Positions 17,230-26,589 of a DNA stretch of 64,000 bases are shown here, one piece after another. Source of the DNA: Mucilaginibacter sabulilitoris (GTDB taxonomy: Bacteria; Bacteroidota; Bacteroidia; Sphingobacteriales; Sphingobacteriaceae); the NCBI RefSeq assembly GCF_034262375.1, contig NZ_CP139558.1:3348001-3412000 (forward strand), in the 5' to 3' direction. The notes below the pieces were generated by a model. It saw nothing but the letters and a program-made list of their open reading frames with translations, was not told the DNA's origin and did not search any database. A program made the translations under genes and the position numbers. Each line of letters opens with the position of its first letter. Position 1 is the first letter of the stretch.

Positions 17230-17913
17230 TTACAACAGATTTTTCAGCACCACCCATACGTTTTCGGCTGCAATTTTAGCGCCCTGTGCGGTGGGATGAA
17301 TGCCATCACCCTGGTTTAAAGCGGGAATGCCGGCCACATCTTTCAAAAGGAACGGCACAAGCGCAGTATTGTTTTTTGCTGAAAGAGTGGGGAATACCGA
17401 CTTGAATTTATTAGAATAGTCGGCACCCATGTTTGGCGGTACCATCATGCCAAGCAATACAATTTTCACCTGCGGGTATTTGGCTTTTACTTTATCAATA
17501 ATGCTTTGCAGGTTTTTACTGGTTTCGTCTACCGGGATACCCCGCAGGCCGTCATTGGCGCCAAGTTCCAGCAGGAAAATATCTACTTTTTGTTTCAACA
17601 GCCAACTGATACGGCTATTTCCTCCGGCAGTTGTTTCACCGCTCAGGCCTGCGTTTACTACACGGTAAGGTAGTTTCAGGGAGTCTATCTTATTTTTAAT
17701 AACACCCGGAAAGGCTTCAGACGGATCATCCAGGCCATATCCGGCAGTAAGGCTGTTACCAAAAAAGACAATGGTTTTTAAGGTAGATGTATCCGCCTGT
17801 GCAACTGCCGGTTTATTTTGCGAAGCCGTATCATCTGCGGGTTTCTTTTTTTCGCCGCATGCCGCTAAAGCCATTACTGCTAATAGTACGATTGTTAACC
17901 TTAATTTGTGCAT
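17230..17913 (-). CDS. tesA: SGNH/GDSL esterase, TesA-like lipoprotein
   Basis: 227 residues. A lipoprotein signal (MHKLRLTIVLLAVMALAAC, Cys19) and a charged linker precede the SGNH hydrolase. Block I is FFGNSLTAGYGLDD (nucleophile Ser), block III is GANDGLRGI, and block V is DGIHPTAQG (Asp and His). This matches the TesA / arylesterase group, which hydrolyses acyl thioesters and lysophospholipids. It starts 5 bp after the permease and is the third gene of the operon, the same association as tesA-ybbA-ybbP in proteobacteria, where tesA is divergent. Lipid anchoring differs from soluble E. coli TesA. Confidence 0.85.
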   Translation of the reverse strand: MHKLRLTIVLLAVMALAACGEKKKPADDTASQNKPAVAQADTSTLKTIVFFGNSLTAGYGLDDPSEAFPGVIKNKIDSLKLPYRVVNAGLSGETTAGGNSRISWLLKQKVDIFLLELGANDGLRGIPVDETSKNLQSIIDKVKAKYPQVKIVLLGMMVPPNMGADYSNKFKSVFPTLSAKNNTALVPFLLKDVAGIPALNQGDGIHPTAQGAKIAAENVWVVLKNLL

Positions 17914-17918
17914 AGTAA

Positions 17919-20477
17919 TTAAGCGTTGGTCCTTAATATTTCCAGAGGTGGTTTGTCTAAAACGTCTCTGCTATTTAACAAGCCAATGATAACGGTTAGT
18001 ATGGATATAACGAAAAATAATATTACAGCGGGTAAATAGCTTACCGTATAAGGTATTTCAAAACTGTATTTAGCCAGTAACCAGCTGCCTCCGAAGGCGA
18101 TCAATATTCCGGTAAGCGCCGATAAACTGCCTAAAAAGAGATATTCCAATGCGGTAATAGTGAATATCTGTTTACGGCTTGCACCCAGGGTGCGTAGTAA
18201 AACGCTCTCCTGTATACGCTGGTATTTACTGATGCGTACCGATGCAACAAGTACTACAACGCCTGTTATAATGCTAAACGCGCTCATAAAACGTATCACA
18301 TAACTTATTTTACTGAGCAACTCGTCAACCACACTTAAAATAAGGGCCAGATCAATGATGGATACATTCGGGAAGTTTCGCACAATTGCCCGCTGGAAAG
18401 CCGCTGATGCTTTATTTGACGGAACATGCGTAAGCAATACCTGGAACTGAGGAGCATCCTCCAATACACCGGTGGGGAAAACTATCTGGAAATTGGTTTG
18501 CACCTTACCCCAGTTTACTTTACGAATGCTGCTTACATAACCCGGCACTTGCACTCCCTGTACATTAAAAACCATTTTATCGCCAATTTTAAGATTAGCC
18601 CTTTTGGCCAGGTTTTCTTCAACCGATACAGGTACATCTTTATCCGGAGTGGCTTTGCCTATCCATGTGCCGTTGGTGAGTTTTTCTGAGCTTGAAAGTG
18701 AATCGCGGAAAGTTACCCGGTATTCATACGCAAATACCCCATGCGGAATTTTTATGGTAGTATCCTTTTGTAAATCGGTAGCGGTTTTGCCGTTAATCTG
18801 CTCAATGCGTAAGGTTACAATAGGTACTTGTTGCAATACAGGTAACCCCTGTTTACGGGTTAAATCGGCCACGGCATCTTTCTGACTGTTTTGTATATCA
18901 AACAATATCATGTTAGATTGATTGCCGCTTGATGATAGCTGTACCTGGCCTATCAATATATTCTGTATGAAAAATAATATACATATAAACATGGTACTCA
19001 GCCCGATAGATACTATTAGTATTAAGGTTTGATTGTTGGGCCGGTACAAATTGGCAAAGCCCTGTCGCCATAAATAACTCCATGATCCGTTGATGAGCAG
19101 CTTCATTATGCGCATTAAAAGCCATGCCACACCTGCCAGTATCATAAAGGCAATCAATATACCGAGGGTGAAAAATAAGCTTCCCAGCCAGCTATCCAGT
19201 TGTAAAAAGGTAAATCCGGTAACAAACAGCACAATTAAGGCATATACCAGCCAGCGCAGGGGATCGCGGGAAATGCCTGCATCATCAAAAGATAATCGCA
19301 AAGTGTTTAGCGGCGATATATTGCGCACCGATATCAGCGGTAACAATGCAAATAGTATGGATATGATTACACCTAATAAAATTCCCTGCCCAATAGCCAT
19401 CCACGATATTTGTACAGATATGGTAAACGGCAGAAAATCTTTAAATATCAGCGGCAGTAAATGTTGTATCGCAGTACCCAAAATAGCGCCTGTAACAGAG
19501 CCGATGAGTCCTATACCCACTATCTGGATGAGGTATATTAAAAATGCTTCGGATGCTTTAACCCCGAGGCAACGCATAATAGCTATAGATGCAATTTTTT
19601 CGCGGACGTATATGTGAACTGCACTGGCCACGCCAACACAACCCAGCAGCAGGGCTACAAAACCAACCAATGATAAAAACTTGCTCAGATCGCCAAAATT
19701 GCGACCGGTGTTTTCCTTGCGGCTTTCAATAGTATCATACCTCATGCCCGCTTTATCAAGCACAGGATCGATTTTTTTGGTAAGCCTGTCCATATTTACA
19801 GGCCTGGTGAATTTGTAGTAAAAACTATAATTAACCCGGCTGCCAATTTTTAACAGCCCGGTTTGTTGCAGGTATTGCATGGGTATATAAACCACAGGGG
19901 CTATACCTGCCACCACACCGCTTTGGCCAGGGGCGCGGTTTAAAATTCCGGTAATTAAAAATAAGCTGTTGCCAATTTTTATAGAATCTCCAACACGGGC
20001 GTTAAATTGCAGCATCAGGGTTTTATCAACCAAAGCCATCTGTCCTTTTTTAAAGGTGGTTCCGGCTTGTATTGGAGTGGTTTCAATAGTGCCGTAGTAA
20101 GGAAAATCGCCCTGAAGCGCGCGTACCTGCACTAATCGTGTTCCCTTGCTTTTTGGAAAGTAAGCCATAGAAGCAAAACTGCGTTCCTGTGATCTTTTAT
20201 CACCCAAAGAATCAAGCATCCGCTTTAGCGGAGCATCTGCCGGTTTGTTGCCCGATATAGCTAAATCGGCACCAATAAGGGTAGCAGCCTGCCCGTTTAT
20301 ATCGTTCTGAACATTGTATTTAAATGAATAAATAGCAACTAACGCGGCTATACCGAATACAATAGCAGATATAAAAAGGAATAATCGAGATCGGTTTTTA
20401 CGACTATCGCGCCAGGCCATGTTAAACAGCCAACGGTAATTTATTTTTCGTTTATAATTAACAGAGCCGTTTTCCAT
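17919..20477 (-). CDS. ABC transporter permease, YbbP-like (FtsX family)
   Basis: 852 residues with the two-module layout of YbbP: an N-terminal membrane helix, a large extracytoplasmic domain, then three-helix FtsX blocks (LSLVGFVALLLGCVGVASAV; then MSAFSIITGVVVLVASVRIS) and further central helices. FtsX-type permeases do not form transport channels in the usual sense but pass mechanical work across the membrane, often pulling lipids or lipoproteins. It lies 6 bp after the ATPase gene and 5 bp before the esterase. A joint role in extracting or deacylating an envelope lipid is inference from this arrangement. Confidence 0.88.
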   Translation of the reverse strand: MENGSVNYKRKINYRWLFNMAWRDSRKNRSRLFLFISAIVFGIAALVAIYSFKYNVQNDINGQAATLIGADLAISGNKPADAPLKRMLDSLGDKRSQERSFASMAYFPKSKGTRLVQVRALQGDFPYYGTIETTPIQAGTTFKKGQMALVDKTLMLQFNARVGDSIKIGNSLFLITGILNRAPGQSGVVAGIAPVVYIPMQYLQQTGLLKIGSRVNYSFYYKFTRPVNMDRLTKKIDPVLDKAGMRYDTIESRKENTGRNFGDLSKFLSLVGFVALLLGCVGVASAVHIYVREKIASIAIMRCLGVKASEAFLIYLIQIVGIGLIGSVTGAILGTAIQHLLPLIFKDFLPFTISVQISWMAIGQGILLGVIISILFALLPLISVRNISPLNTLRLSFDDAGISRDPLRWLVYALIVLFVTGFTFLQLDSWLGSLFFTLGILIAFMILAGVAWLLMRIMKLLINGSWSYLWRQGFANLYRPNNQTLILIVSIGLSTMFICILFFIQNILIGQVQLSSSGNQSNMILFDIQNSQKDAVADLTRKQGLPVLQQVPIVTLRIEQINGKTATDLQKDTTIKIPHGVFAYEYRVTFRDSLSSSEKLTNGTWIGKATPDKDVPVSVEENLAKRANLKIGDKMVFNVQGVQVPGYVSSIRKVNWGKVQTNFQIVFPTGVLEDAPQFQVLLTHVPSNKASAAFQRAIVRNFPNVSIIDLALILSVVDELLSKISYVIRFMSAFSIITGVVVLVASVRISKYQRIQESVLLRTLGASRKQIFTITALEYLFLGSLSALTGILIAFGGSWLLAKYSFEIPYTVSYLPAVILFFVISILTVIIGLLNSRDVLDKPPLEILRTNA

Positions 20478-20483
20478 AGCAAC

Positions 20484-21173
20484 TTATCCATTAATTGTTT
20501 TTTCGTCGGCTATCAGCTGGCCGCCTTTTATCCTGATAATGCGTTGTGTTTTGGCTGCGAGCTCCAGATCATGCGTTACCATTACTAATGTAGTGCCCGC
20601 TTCTTTATTGAGATCAAAAATGAGTTTTACCACCTTTTCGCTTGTTTCGGCGTCAAGATTGCCCGTAGGCTCGTCGGCGAATAATATTTTAGGCGCGTTT
20701 GAAAATGCCCGGGCAAGTGATACCCGTTGCTGCTCGCCCCCCGATAGCTGGGAAGGGTAGTGGTGCCCTCTATCGGCCAGACCAACCTTATCAAGCAAAT
20801 CAAGAGCCTTTAATTTGATGTTTTTTTCGTTGCGTAATTCTAACGGAACCATTACATTTTCCAGTGCCGTAAGGGTGGGCAGGAGCTGAAAATTCTGGAA
20901 TATGAAGCCAACGTACTGATTTCGTACCTGCGCACGCTGGTCTTCGGTTAAATTGCTCAGGTTAATACTGTTTAGTTCTACCGTGCCCGAGCTTGACCGG
21001 TCAAGCCCGGCGCATAACCCCAATAGGGTAGTTTTGCCACTACCAGATGGCCCGACAATGGCATTGGTTGAACCTGTAGAAATAGTGAAATTAATATCAT
21101 TGAGCACTGTTAATGTACGCCCGGCACTATGGTAGGTTTTACTAAGGGCGGCAATATTCAGAATTGTTTCCAA
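20484..21173 (-). CDS. ABC transporter ATP-binding protein, YbbA/LolD type
   Basis: 229 residues, complete. Walker A GPSGSGKTTLL, Q-loop IFQNFQLLPTLTALENV, signature LSGGEQQRVSLARAF, Walker B ILFADEPTGNLD and the His of MVTHDLELA are all present. It belongs to the LolD/MacB/YbbA group that powers FtsX-type permeases. It is the first gene of the three-gene minus-strand operon. It might in principle also drive the orphan permease fusion at 13755-17138, but only the operon partner is supported by position. Confidence 0.92.
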   Translation of the reverse strand: METILNIAALSKTYHSAGRTLTVLNDINFTISTGSTNAIVGPSGSGKTTLLGLCAGLDRSSSGTVELNSINLSNLTEDQRAQVRNQYVGFIFQNFQLLPTLTALENVMVPLELRNEKNIKLKALDLLDKVGLADRGHHYPSQLSGGEQQRVSLARAFSNAPKILFADEPTGNLDAETSEKVVKLIFDLNKEAGTTLVMVTHDLELAAKTQRIIRIKGGQLIADEKTING

Positions 21174-21326
21174 AAGATAAATGTTTATGGTATAGATGCG
21201 TTAGCGCATAATTTGTTACCGGATGTACTTGCGTAAATATTCAAGTATTATGCCATTTATAGCAGAAAACAAAGGACGATTTTAATTTAATGACATTAGC
21301 ATGTGATTGTAAATTACAGATACTGC

Positions 21327-21926
21327 TTACAGCTTAGCCTTCAGCCGTTCCTTAACCCCTTGCTGCCATTCGGGTTGCAAAATGCTTAGGACGATTGAAT
21401 TTCGCCGTGTCCCATCTCCAGCTGGTGTGTGGCTCCTTAAAATACCTTCAACCTGGCAGCCAATACTTTTCATAGCCGCTATACTGCGGTCATTACGGGC
21501 ATCGGCCCTAAACTCAACCCTCTTCATGTCGAGCGTTTCGAATGCGAGTTGCAGTAGTAAAAACTTGCAGTGTTTATTTAACCCTGTACCCCTGAACTTC
21601 TCACCATACCAGGTGTAGCCCAGTTGTAAAGATTCATACTGTGGCTGAATATCGTAAAAGCGGGTACAGCCGGCATATTGTTCTGTCTTTTTATCGTACA
21701 CAATAAAAGGATATTCCCTGCCAGATGCCTTTGCTTCTAATGCGGCATTAATATAATTGCGCATCCCATCATAACCTTTGGCACTTGTTAAAGAAAATCC
21801 CCAGGTATCGGGCTCATGAAGGGCAAAGGGTAATAAGTTTTCAAAATCATCAGCTTGCAAAGGCCTGAGCAATACCTGCTCATCTTCTAAAATGTAATTA
21901 GCTTCCGGGTTAAAATTTGAGGCCAT
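21327..21926 (-). CDS. GNAT acetyltransferase, RimJ/RimL type
   Basis: 199 residues of the Acetyltransf_3 family: VLLRPLQADDFENLLPFALH near the N-terminus, then QLGYTWYGEKFRGTGLNKHC with the acetyl-CoA loop, then the typical VEFRADARNDRSIAAMKSIG. RimJ/RimL relatives acetylate protein N-termini or small amines; the substrate is unknown. It stands alone between the ybbA operon and the MarR gene, on the same strand as both. Confidence 0.87.
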   Translation of the reverse strand: MASNFNPEANYILEDEQVLLRPLQADDFENLLPFALHEPDTWGFSLTSAKGYDGMRNYINAALEAKASGREYPFIVYDKKTEQYAGCTRFYDIQPQYESLQLGYTWYGEKFRGTGLNKHCKFLLLQLAFETLDMKRVEFRADARNDRSIAAMKSIGCQVEGILRSHTPAGDGTRRNSIVLSILQPEWQQGVKERLKAKL

Positions 21927-21968
21927 TTGGTTTTTTTAGGTTAAAGTATGAATATTACTTCGTACAAC

Positions 21969-22622
21969 TTACTCTTCGTTTAAAATATCTCCCGGTTTAT
22001 TATCCATGATGTGCTGATACATTTTATCAAATGGTTTATTTTTAAACTCGATGGCTGTAACAGAATTACGTTGCTCACAGTACTTCAGCATTTCGTAACA
22101 ATCTACAATAACATCATCATTAATATCCTTAAACGTCATTTCAACAACCTTGCCCGATATCTTATAGTATTCATCCAAAGCCTGAAGCCCCTGTTCGGTT
22201 ATTGTAATAAGTTTGGCGCGTTTGTCATCCGGTGATGTTCGCTCACTTACTTTTTCCTCACGTATAAGCCTGTTAATAACTTCCATACCGGTTGTTGTTT
22301 CGGCAAACATGTGGTTAATCAAATCGCTTTTTCTTACTTCGCCCAAATGCAGCAGGCCGTTTAAATAATAAAAACATTCGGCAGGAGGGGCGCCAATATG
22401 GTTAACTGCCGATCTGAAATACAGGGAGTATGCGCTCAGGATACGCCCCATGGTTTTCAATAAATGTGCCCCGTTCATTATTCGTTCTCCGGCTTTGCCA
22501 GGGTTCTTAGGCTTTGGTCTTTGCTTTTGAAGGTAGTACCGGCAAAAAGCCTCCACACTATGGTCGTCGCTAACTTCTTCAAAGCCAGACCATTCTTCTA
22601 CTAATTGCACAACAGGCTTCAT
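21969..22622 (-). CDS. MarR-family transcriptional regulator
   Basis: 217 residues, longer than most MarR proteins because of an N-terminal extension of about 60 residues. The winged helix is around residues 95-155 (LLHLGEVRKSDLINHMFAET, then VINRLIREEKVSERTSPDDK and KLITITEQGLQAL). It is transcribed away from the ABC exporter at 22886 across a 263-bp gap. That divergent layout is typical of a repressor of a drug or metabolite exporter; the inducer is unknown. Confidence 0.82.
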   Translation of the reverse strand: MKPVVQLVEEWSGFEEVSDDHSVEAFCRYYLQKQRPKPKNPGKAGERIMNGAHLLKTMGRILSAYSLYFRSAVNHIGAPPAECFYYLNGLLHLGEVRKSDLINHMFAETTTGMEVINRLIREEKVSERTSPDDKRAKLITITEQGLQALDEYYKISGKVVEMTFKDINDDVIVDCYEMLKYCEQRNSVTAIEFKNKPFDKMYQHIMDNKPGDILNEE

Positions 22623-22780
22623 GTTTATTTCTATTTAGGTATAAAATTAGAAAAATATTTCTGAAAAGTTTTAATTGATACAGAATAGGAATATATTTGT
22701 ATTAATGTTTCTGTTTGGTAATAATTAAAGTTGCAACATATAATATCATTTTGGTGTAAAATGTTTTATGTTCTTAATCG

Positions 22781-22798
22781 TCATTACATATATAATGA
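22781..22798. promoter_or_regulatory. Candidate MarR operator
   Basis: TCATTACATATATAATGA: 6-bp inverted arms (TCATTA/TAATGA) around a 6-bp centre, in the gap between the divergent marR-type gene and the ABC exporter. MarR dimers bind palindromes of about this size. No experimental support is available and AT-rich palindromes arise by chance, so this is tentative. Confidence 0.35.
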
Positions 22799-22885
22799 TG
22801 TATTTTTATTAGGCCAAGTAAATTTCTAATACTATAAACGGTCTGTAATTAAGAAGCATCAGTTACAATATATTTATCTAAAAAA

Positions 22886-24640
22886 ATGCAAGCACAGGAA
22901 TCTCAAAAAATAAATAAAAAACCTCCAGGTATATTTAGTTTGCTAAAGCCCTATATGGGGTTGGTAACACTACTTTTATTGTTTGCTTTATTAAGTAACG
23001 GCATGAATTTATGGCTGCCCAAAATCATAGCAAGTGGTATTGATGATTACGCCAAACAACACTTTGTGTTTATTGATATTATAAAAAAGTTCACACTTGC
23101 TGTATTGTTCATTTTTGTTTTCAGCTATTTGCAAACCATTATTCAAACCTACGCGTCTGAACGAGTAGCGCGCGATTTGAGGAAAAAACTATCTGACAAG
23201 ATATCGCGCCAAAGCTATGCCTTTATCGAGCAGGCTAATCCGGCTAAACTACTTACAAACCTAACTGCCGATATTGATTCTATTAAGCTTTTTGTATCAC
23301 AAGCGCTCGTGTCTATAGTATCGTCGCTGTTTATCATTATCGGCGCAAGTATATTACTGTTTACCATTAACTGGAAACTTGCATTGGCTGTAATTGCTAT
23401 AATTCCGATTATAGGCGGCACATTTTTTTATGTGTTAAAAAAAGTACGCGCGTTATTCATAAAAAGTCGTGGTGTTATTGACCAGTTAAACAAGGTAATT
23501 AACGAAAGTATACTCGGCGCTGCATTAATACGTGTCATCAATTCGCAACAACTGGAGTATCATAAATTTTTACAGGCCAATACCGAGGCTAAGGAATACG
23601 GGTTGAGGATATTGGGCTTTTTTGCGGGACTTATACCCATTGTAACTTTTACCGCTAATTTGGCGGCCTTAACCATTTTAATGATGGGCGGACATTTTGT
23701 AATTAATGGCAGCATGACATTAGGTAGCTTTGCCGCTTTTAACAGTTACCTGTCATTACTCATATTCCCGATATTTATATTGGGTTTTATGAGCAACCTG
23801 ATAGCCCAGGCCTCTGCATCATTCATCAGGATCAGCACCGTTTTAAATGCTCCGGATATTGCCGAAAGCGGCACATTAAAGGAAACGCTGCGTGGCGACA
23901 TCGAACTTAAGGATGTGTCGGTTGTTTACGGGCAAAAGCCTGCGCTGAAAAATATATCGCTGGCGGTGTCTGCCGGTTCAAAAATAGCGGTTATAGGGCC
24001 AACGGCGGCGGGTAAAACGCAGCTGCTTTATTTATTAACCAATTTAATTAATCCGGCTTCCGGGGCGGTACATTATGACGGGCGGGATATTGCTGCTTAT
24101 AATAGCGAATCGTTCCATAGCCAGGTGGGTTTTGTATTTCAGGACAGCATTATTTTCAACATGAGCATCCGGGAAAACATTGCCTTTAGCGATACGGTAA
24201 CCGATGAGTCATTACAGAAGGCCATTGATACTGCCGAGCTGAGAGATTTTATAGGAAGTTTGCCTGATGGACTAAATACAATTGTATCTGAACGCGGATC
24301 GAGCCTTTCGGGCGGACAAAAGCAGCGTATAATGCTGGCCCGGGCTTTGGCTGTAAATCCTAAAGTTTTATTGCTTGATGATTTTACCGCAAGGGTTGAT
24401 AATACTACCGAAAAAAAGATCCTAACCAATATTCAAAAAAACTACCCGGGATTAACACTGATATCGGTTACGCAAAAAATAGCATCTGTGGAGCATTATG
24501 ACCAGATCATACTGCTGATGCAGGGCGAAATTGTAGCCAGTGGTGTACACGATGACCTGATGCACACCAGCCCGGATTATGTACAGATATTTAACTCACA
24601 ACAGAGTACCAGCAATTACGAACATGGTATTGCTCATTAA
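22886..24640 (+). CDS. Heterodimeric ABC exporter, subunit 1 (degenerate-site half)
   Basis: 584 residues: six membrane segments (1-320), then an ATP-binding domain. Walker A is GPTAAGKTQ (about 371-379) and the signature is canonical, SLSGGQKQR. The Walker B catalytic Glu is Asp (LLLDDFTARVD) and the switch His is replaced by Gln (SVTQKIAS). This is the pattern of the non-catalytic half in heterodimeric exporters such as TM287/288 and LmrCD. The partner follows 15 bp after the stop. Such pumps export drugs, lipids or peptides. Confidence 0.9.
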   Translation: MQAQESQKINKKPPGIFSLLKPYMGLVTLLLLFALLSNGMNLWLPKIIASGIDDYAKQHFVFIDIIKKFTLAVLFIFVFSYLQTIIQTYASERVARDLRKKLSDKISRQSYAFIEQANPAKLLTNLTADIDSIKLFVSQALVSIVSSLFIIIGASILLFTINWKLALAVIAIIPIIGGTFFYVLKKVRALFIKSRGVIDQLNKVINESILGAALIRVINSQQLEYHKFLQANTEAKEYGLRILGFFAGLIPIVTFTANLAALTILMMGGHFVINGSMTLGSFAAFNSYLSLLIFPIFILGFMSNLIAQASASFIRISTVLNAPDIAESGTLKETLRGDIELKDVSVVYGQKPALKNISLAVSAGSKIAVIGPTAAGKTQLLYLLTNLINPASGAVHYDGRDIAAYNSESFHSQVGFVFQDSIIFNMSIRENIAFSDTVTDESLQKAIDTAELRDFIGSLPDGLNTIVSERGSSLSGGQKQRIMLARALAVNPKVLLLDDFTARVDNTTEKKILTNIQKNYPGLTLISVTQKIASVEHYDQIILLMQGEIVASGVHDDLMHTSPDYVQIFNSQQSTSNYEHGIAH

Positions 24641-24655
24641 AAAAATGTTCATCAA

Positions 24656-26416
24656 ATGAATTACGATCTTAATAAGCTTAATAAAGAACAGCAGAAAACC
24701 TCAACCGTTGCCGGGCTCAAAAAGCTGCTGCAGTTAATAGCGCACGAAAAAAGAATACTTTTATTCGCTCTTGTAGCTATACTAACCAATTCGGCACTTA
24801 ACCTGTTGGGGCCGCTTATTATTGGGCATACCATTGATAAGTATGTACAGCATAAAGATTACAGCGGCGTTATACGCAATGCCATATTACTGCTCTGCAT
24901 GTATCTTGTAGCGCTTTTTACAAGTTTTAAGCAAACAACGTTAATGGGCGGAGTGAGCCAGCGTATGCTGTTTACCCTACGTAACTCAATATTTAATAAA
25001 TTACAGCAATTGCCTGTAGGTTTTTTTAATCAGAACAAAGCCGGCGACCTGATATCAAGGGTTAATAACGATACTGATAAACTGAACCAGTTTTTTTCGC
25101 AATCATTGATGCAGTTTATCGGCAATATATCTATCATGATTGGCGCAGGGGTGTTTTTGCTGCTTATCAATTTTGAATTAGGTGCCGCTACGTTATCACC
25201 TGCAATAGTTATACTATTGCTTACACTGACCTTATCGCCCTGGATAAAACGTAAAAATGCATTGAATTTAAAAAGCGTGGGTGGCATGAGTTCGGAGATA
25301 CAGGAAAGCTTGCACAATTTTAAAGTGATCATTGCCTTTAACCGTCGTGACTATTTTAGAAAGCGCTTTGAAAAAGCTAACAGCGATAATTACAAAACAG
25401 CGATAGGCGCCGGATTGGCCAACAATACCTTTATCCCAATTTACGGCCTGTTTGCGAGTATTGCCCAACTCATTGTATTGGCATTCGGTATTTATCTTAT
25501 TAGTATTAAGCAGTTTTCTATTGGTTTGCTGGTAAGTTATTTGTCATATGCTACCAACTTTTATAATCCTTTAAGGCAATTAGCTGCCTTGTGGACTAAC
25601 TTTCAGCTGGCTATGGCAGGTTGGGACAGAATTTCGCAAATATTATCGCTCGAAACAGATTTGCCAGTGCTGCACAATGGAATAATGGAAACAGATGCAG
25701 CGATGCTTGAGTTTAGAAATGTGCATTTTTGTTATGACGAGGACAAAGAGATATTGCACAATATTAGCTTTAAACTGGAGCAAGGTAAAACTTATGCTTT
25801 GGTTGGCCCTACTGGCGGAGGCAAAACCACCACTGCATCGCTAATAGCAAGATTATATGATCCGTCAAAAGGTTTGGTAATGCTCGGTGGTAAGGATATA
25901 AGGACCTATGGCCCGGAAGAGCGTAGCCAAAAAATAGGCTTTATATTACAGGAGCCATTTTTATTTACCGGAACTGTTAAAGAGAATATTTTATATGGTA
26001 ATGATTTATATACAGACCATACTAACGAACAACTGGAAAAAGTAATTACAGATGCCAACTTAGGCAGCCTGCTGGCCAGTTTTGAAAACGGATTAGAAAC
26101 CACAGTGCTTTCGGGTGGAGATAGCATAAGTCTTGGTCAAAAACAGCTGATTGCCTTTATGCGGGCAGTGCTGCGCAATCCGCAGTTATTGATACTTGAT
26201 GAAGCCACCGCTAATATTGATACTATAACCGAAAAATTGCTAAGCGATATTCTGAATAAATTGCCTGATACCACTACCAGGGTTATTATAGCTCACCGTT
26301 TAAATACAATTGAAAATGCCGATGAGATATTTTTTGTAAATTCGGGTGAGGTAACACGTGCAGGTTCGCTGGATGATGCGATGGATATGTTGCTGCAGGG
26401 AAAACGGGTTAGTTAG
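24656..26416 (+). CDS. Heterodimeric ABC exporter, subunit 2 (catalytic half)
   Basis: 586 residues, six membrane segments then an ATPase domain. Walker A is GPTGGGKTT, Walker B is LLILDEATANID with the catalytic Glu, and the switch His is present (VIIAHRLNTI). The signature is altered (DSISLGQKQ instead of LSGGQ). Paired with subunit 1, its Walker motifs face the good signature of the partner and form the one active site, while the other site is dead. The complementary defects show that the two genes encode a single heterodimer. Confidence 0.9.
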   Translation: MNYDLNKLNKEQQKTSTVAGLKKLLQLIAHEKRILLFALVAILTNSALNLLGPLIIGHTIDKYVQHKDYSGVIRNAILLLCMYLVALFTSFKQTTLMGGVSQRMLFTLRNSIFNKLQQLPVGFFNQNKAGDLISRVNNDTDKLNQFFSQSLMQFIGNISIMIGAGVFLLLINFELGAATLSPAIVILLLTLTLSPWIKRKNALNLKSVGGMSSEIQESLHNFKVIIAFNRRDYFRKRFEKANSDNYKTAIGAGLANNTFIPIYGLFASIAQLIVLAFGIYLISIKQFSIGLLVSYLSYATNFYNPLRQLAALWTNFQLAMAGWDRISQILSLETDLPVLHNGIMETDAAMLEFRNVHFCYDEDKEILHNISFKLEQGKTYALVGPTGGGKTTTASLIARLYDPSKGLVMLGGKDIRTYGPEERSQKIGFILQEPFLFTGTVKENILYGNDLYTDHTNEQLEKVITDANLGSLLASFENGLETTVLSGGDSISLGQKQLIAFMRAVLRNPQLLILDEATANIDTITEKLLSDILNKLPDTTTRVIIAHRLNTIENADEIFFVNSGEVTRAGSLDDAMDMLLQGKRVS

Positions 26417-26541
26417 CGGTTTAGATTTAATAACCAATTATACGGGATATATGATAGCCGCAGTTTGCTGATTTTTGGGCGTAACCTGAGAAGGCCGGAA
26501 ATAAAACTATCTTCAAAAAAATAGTTGTCCGATTAACACTA

Positions 26542-26573
26542 AATAATTGCATAATTATTTTTACACTTGTAAA
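26542..26573. promoter_or_regulatory. Two adjacent palindromes before the NrtR-type gene
   Basis: AATAATTGCATAATTATT (26542-26559; 7-bp arms, 4-bp centre) and, directly next to it, TTTACACTTGTAAA (26560-26573; 6-bp arms, 2-bp centre). The second ends 16 bp before the ATG at 26590. Regulators of this type often control themselves through palindromes near the promoter, so either one could be the operator. Confidence 0.45.
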
Positions 26574-26589
26574 TAAACTTAACCAGATT

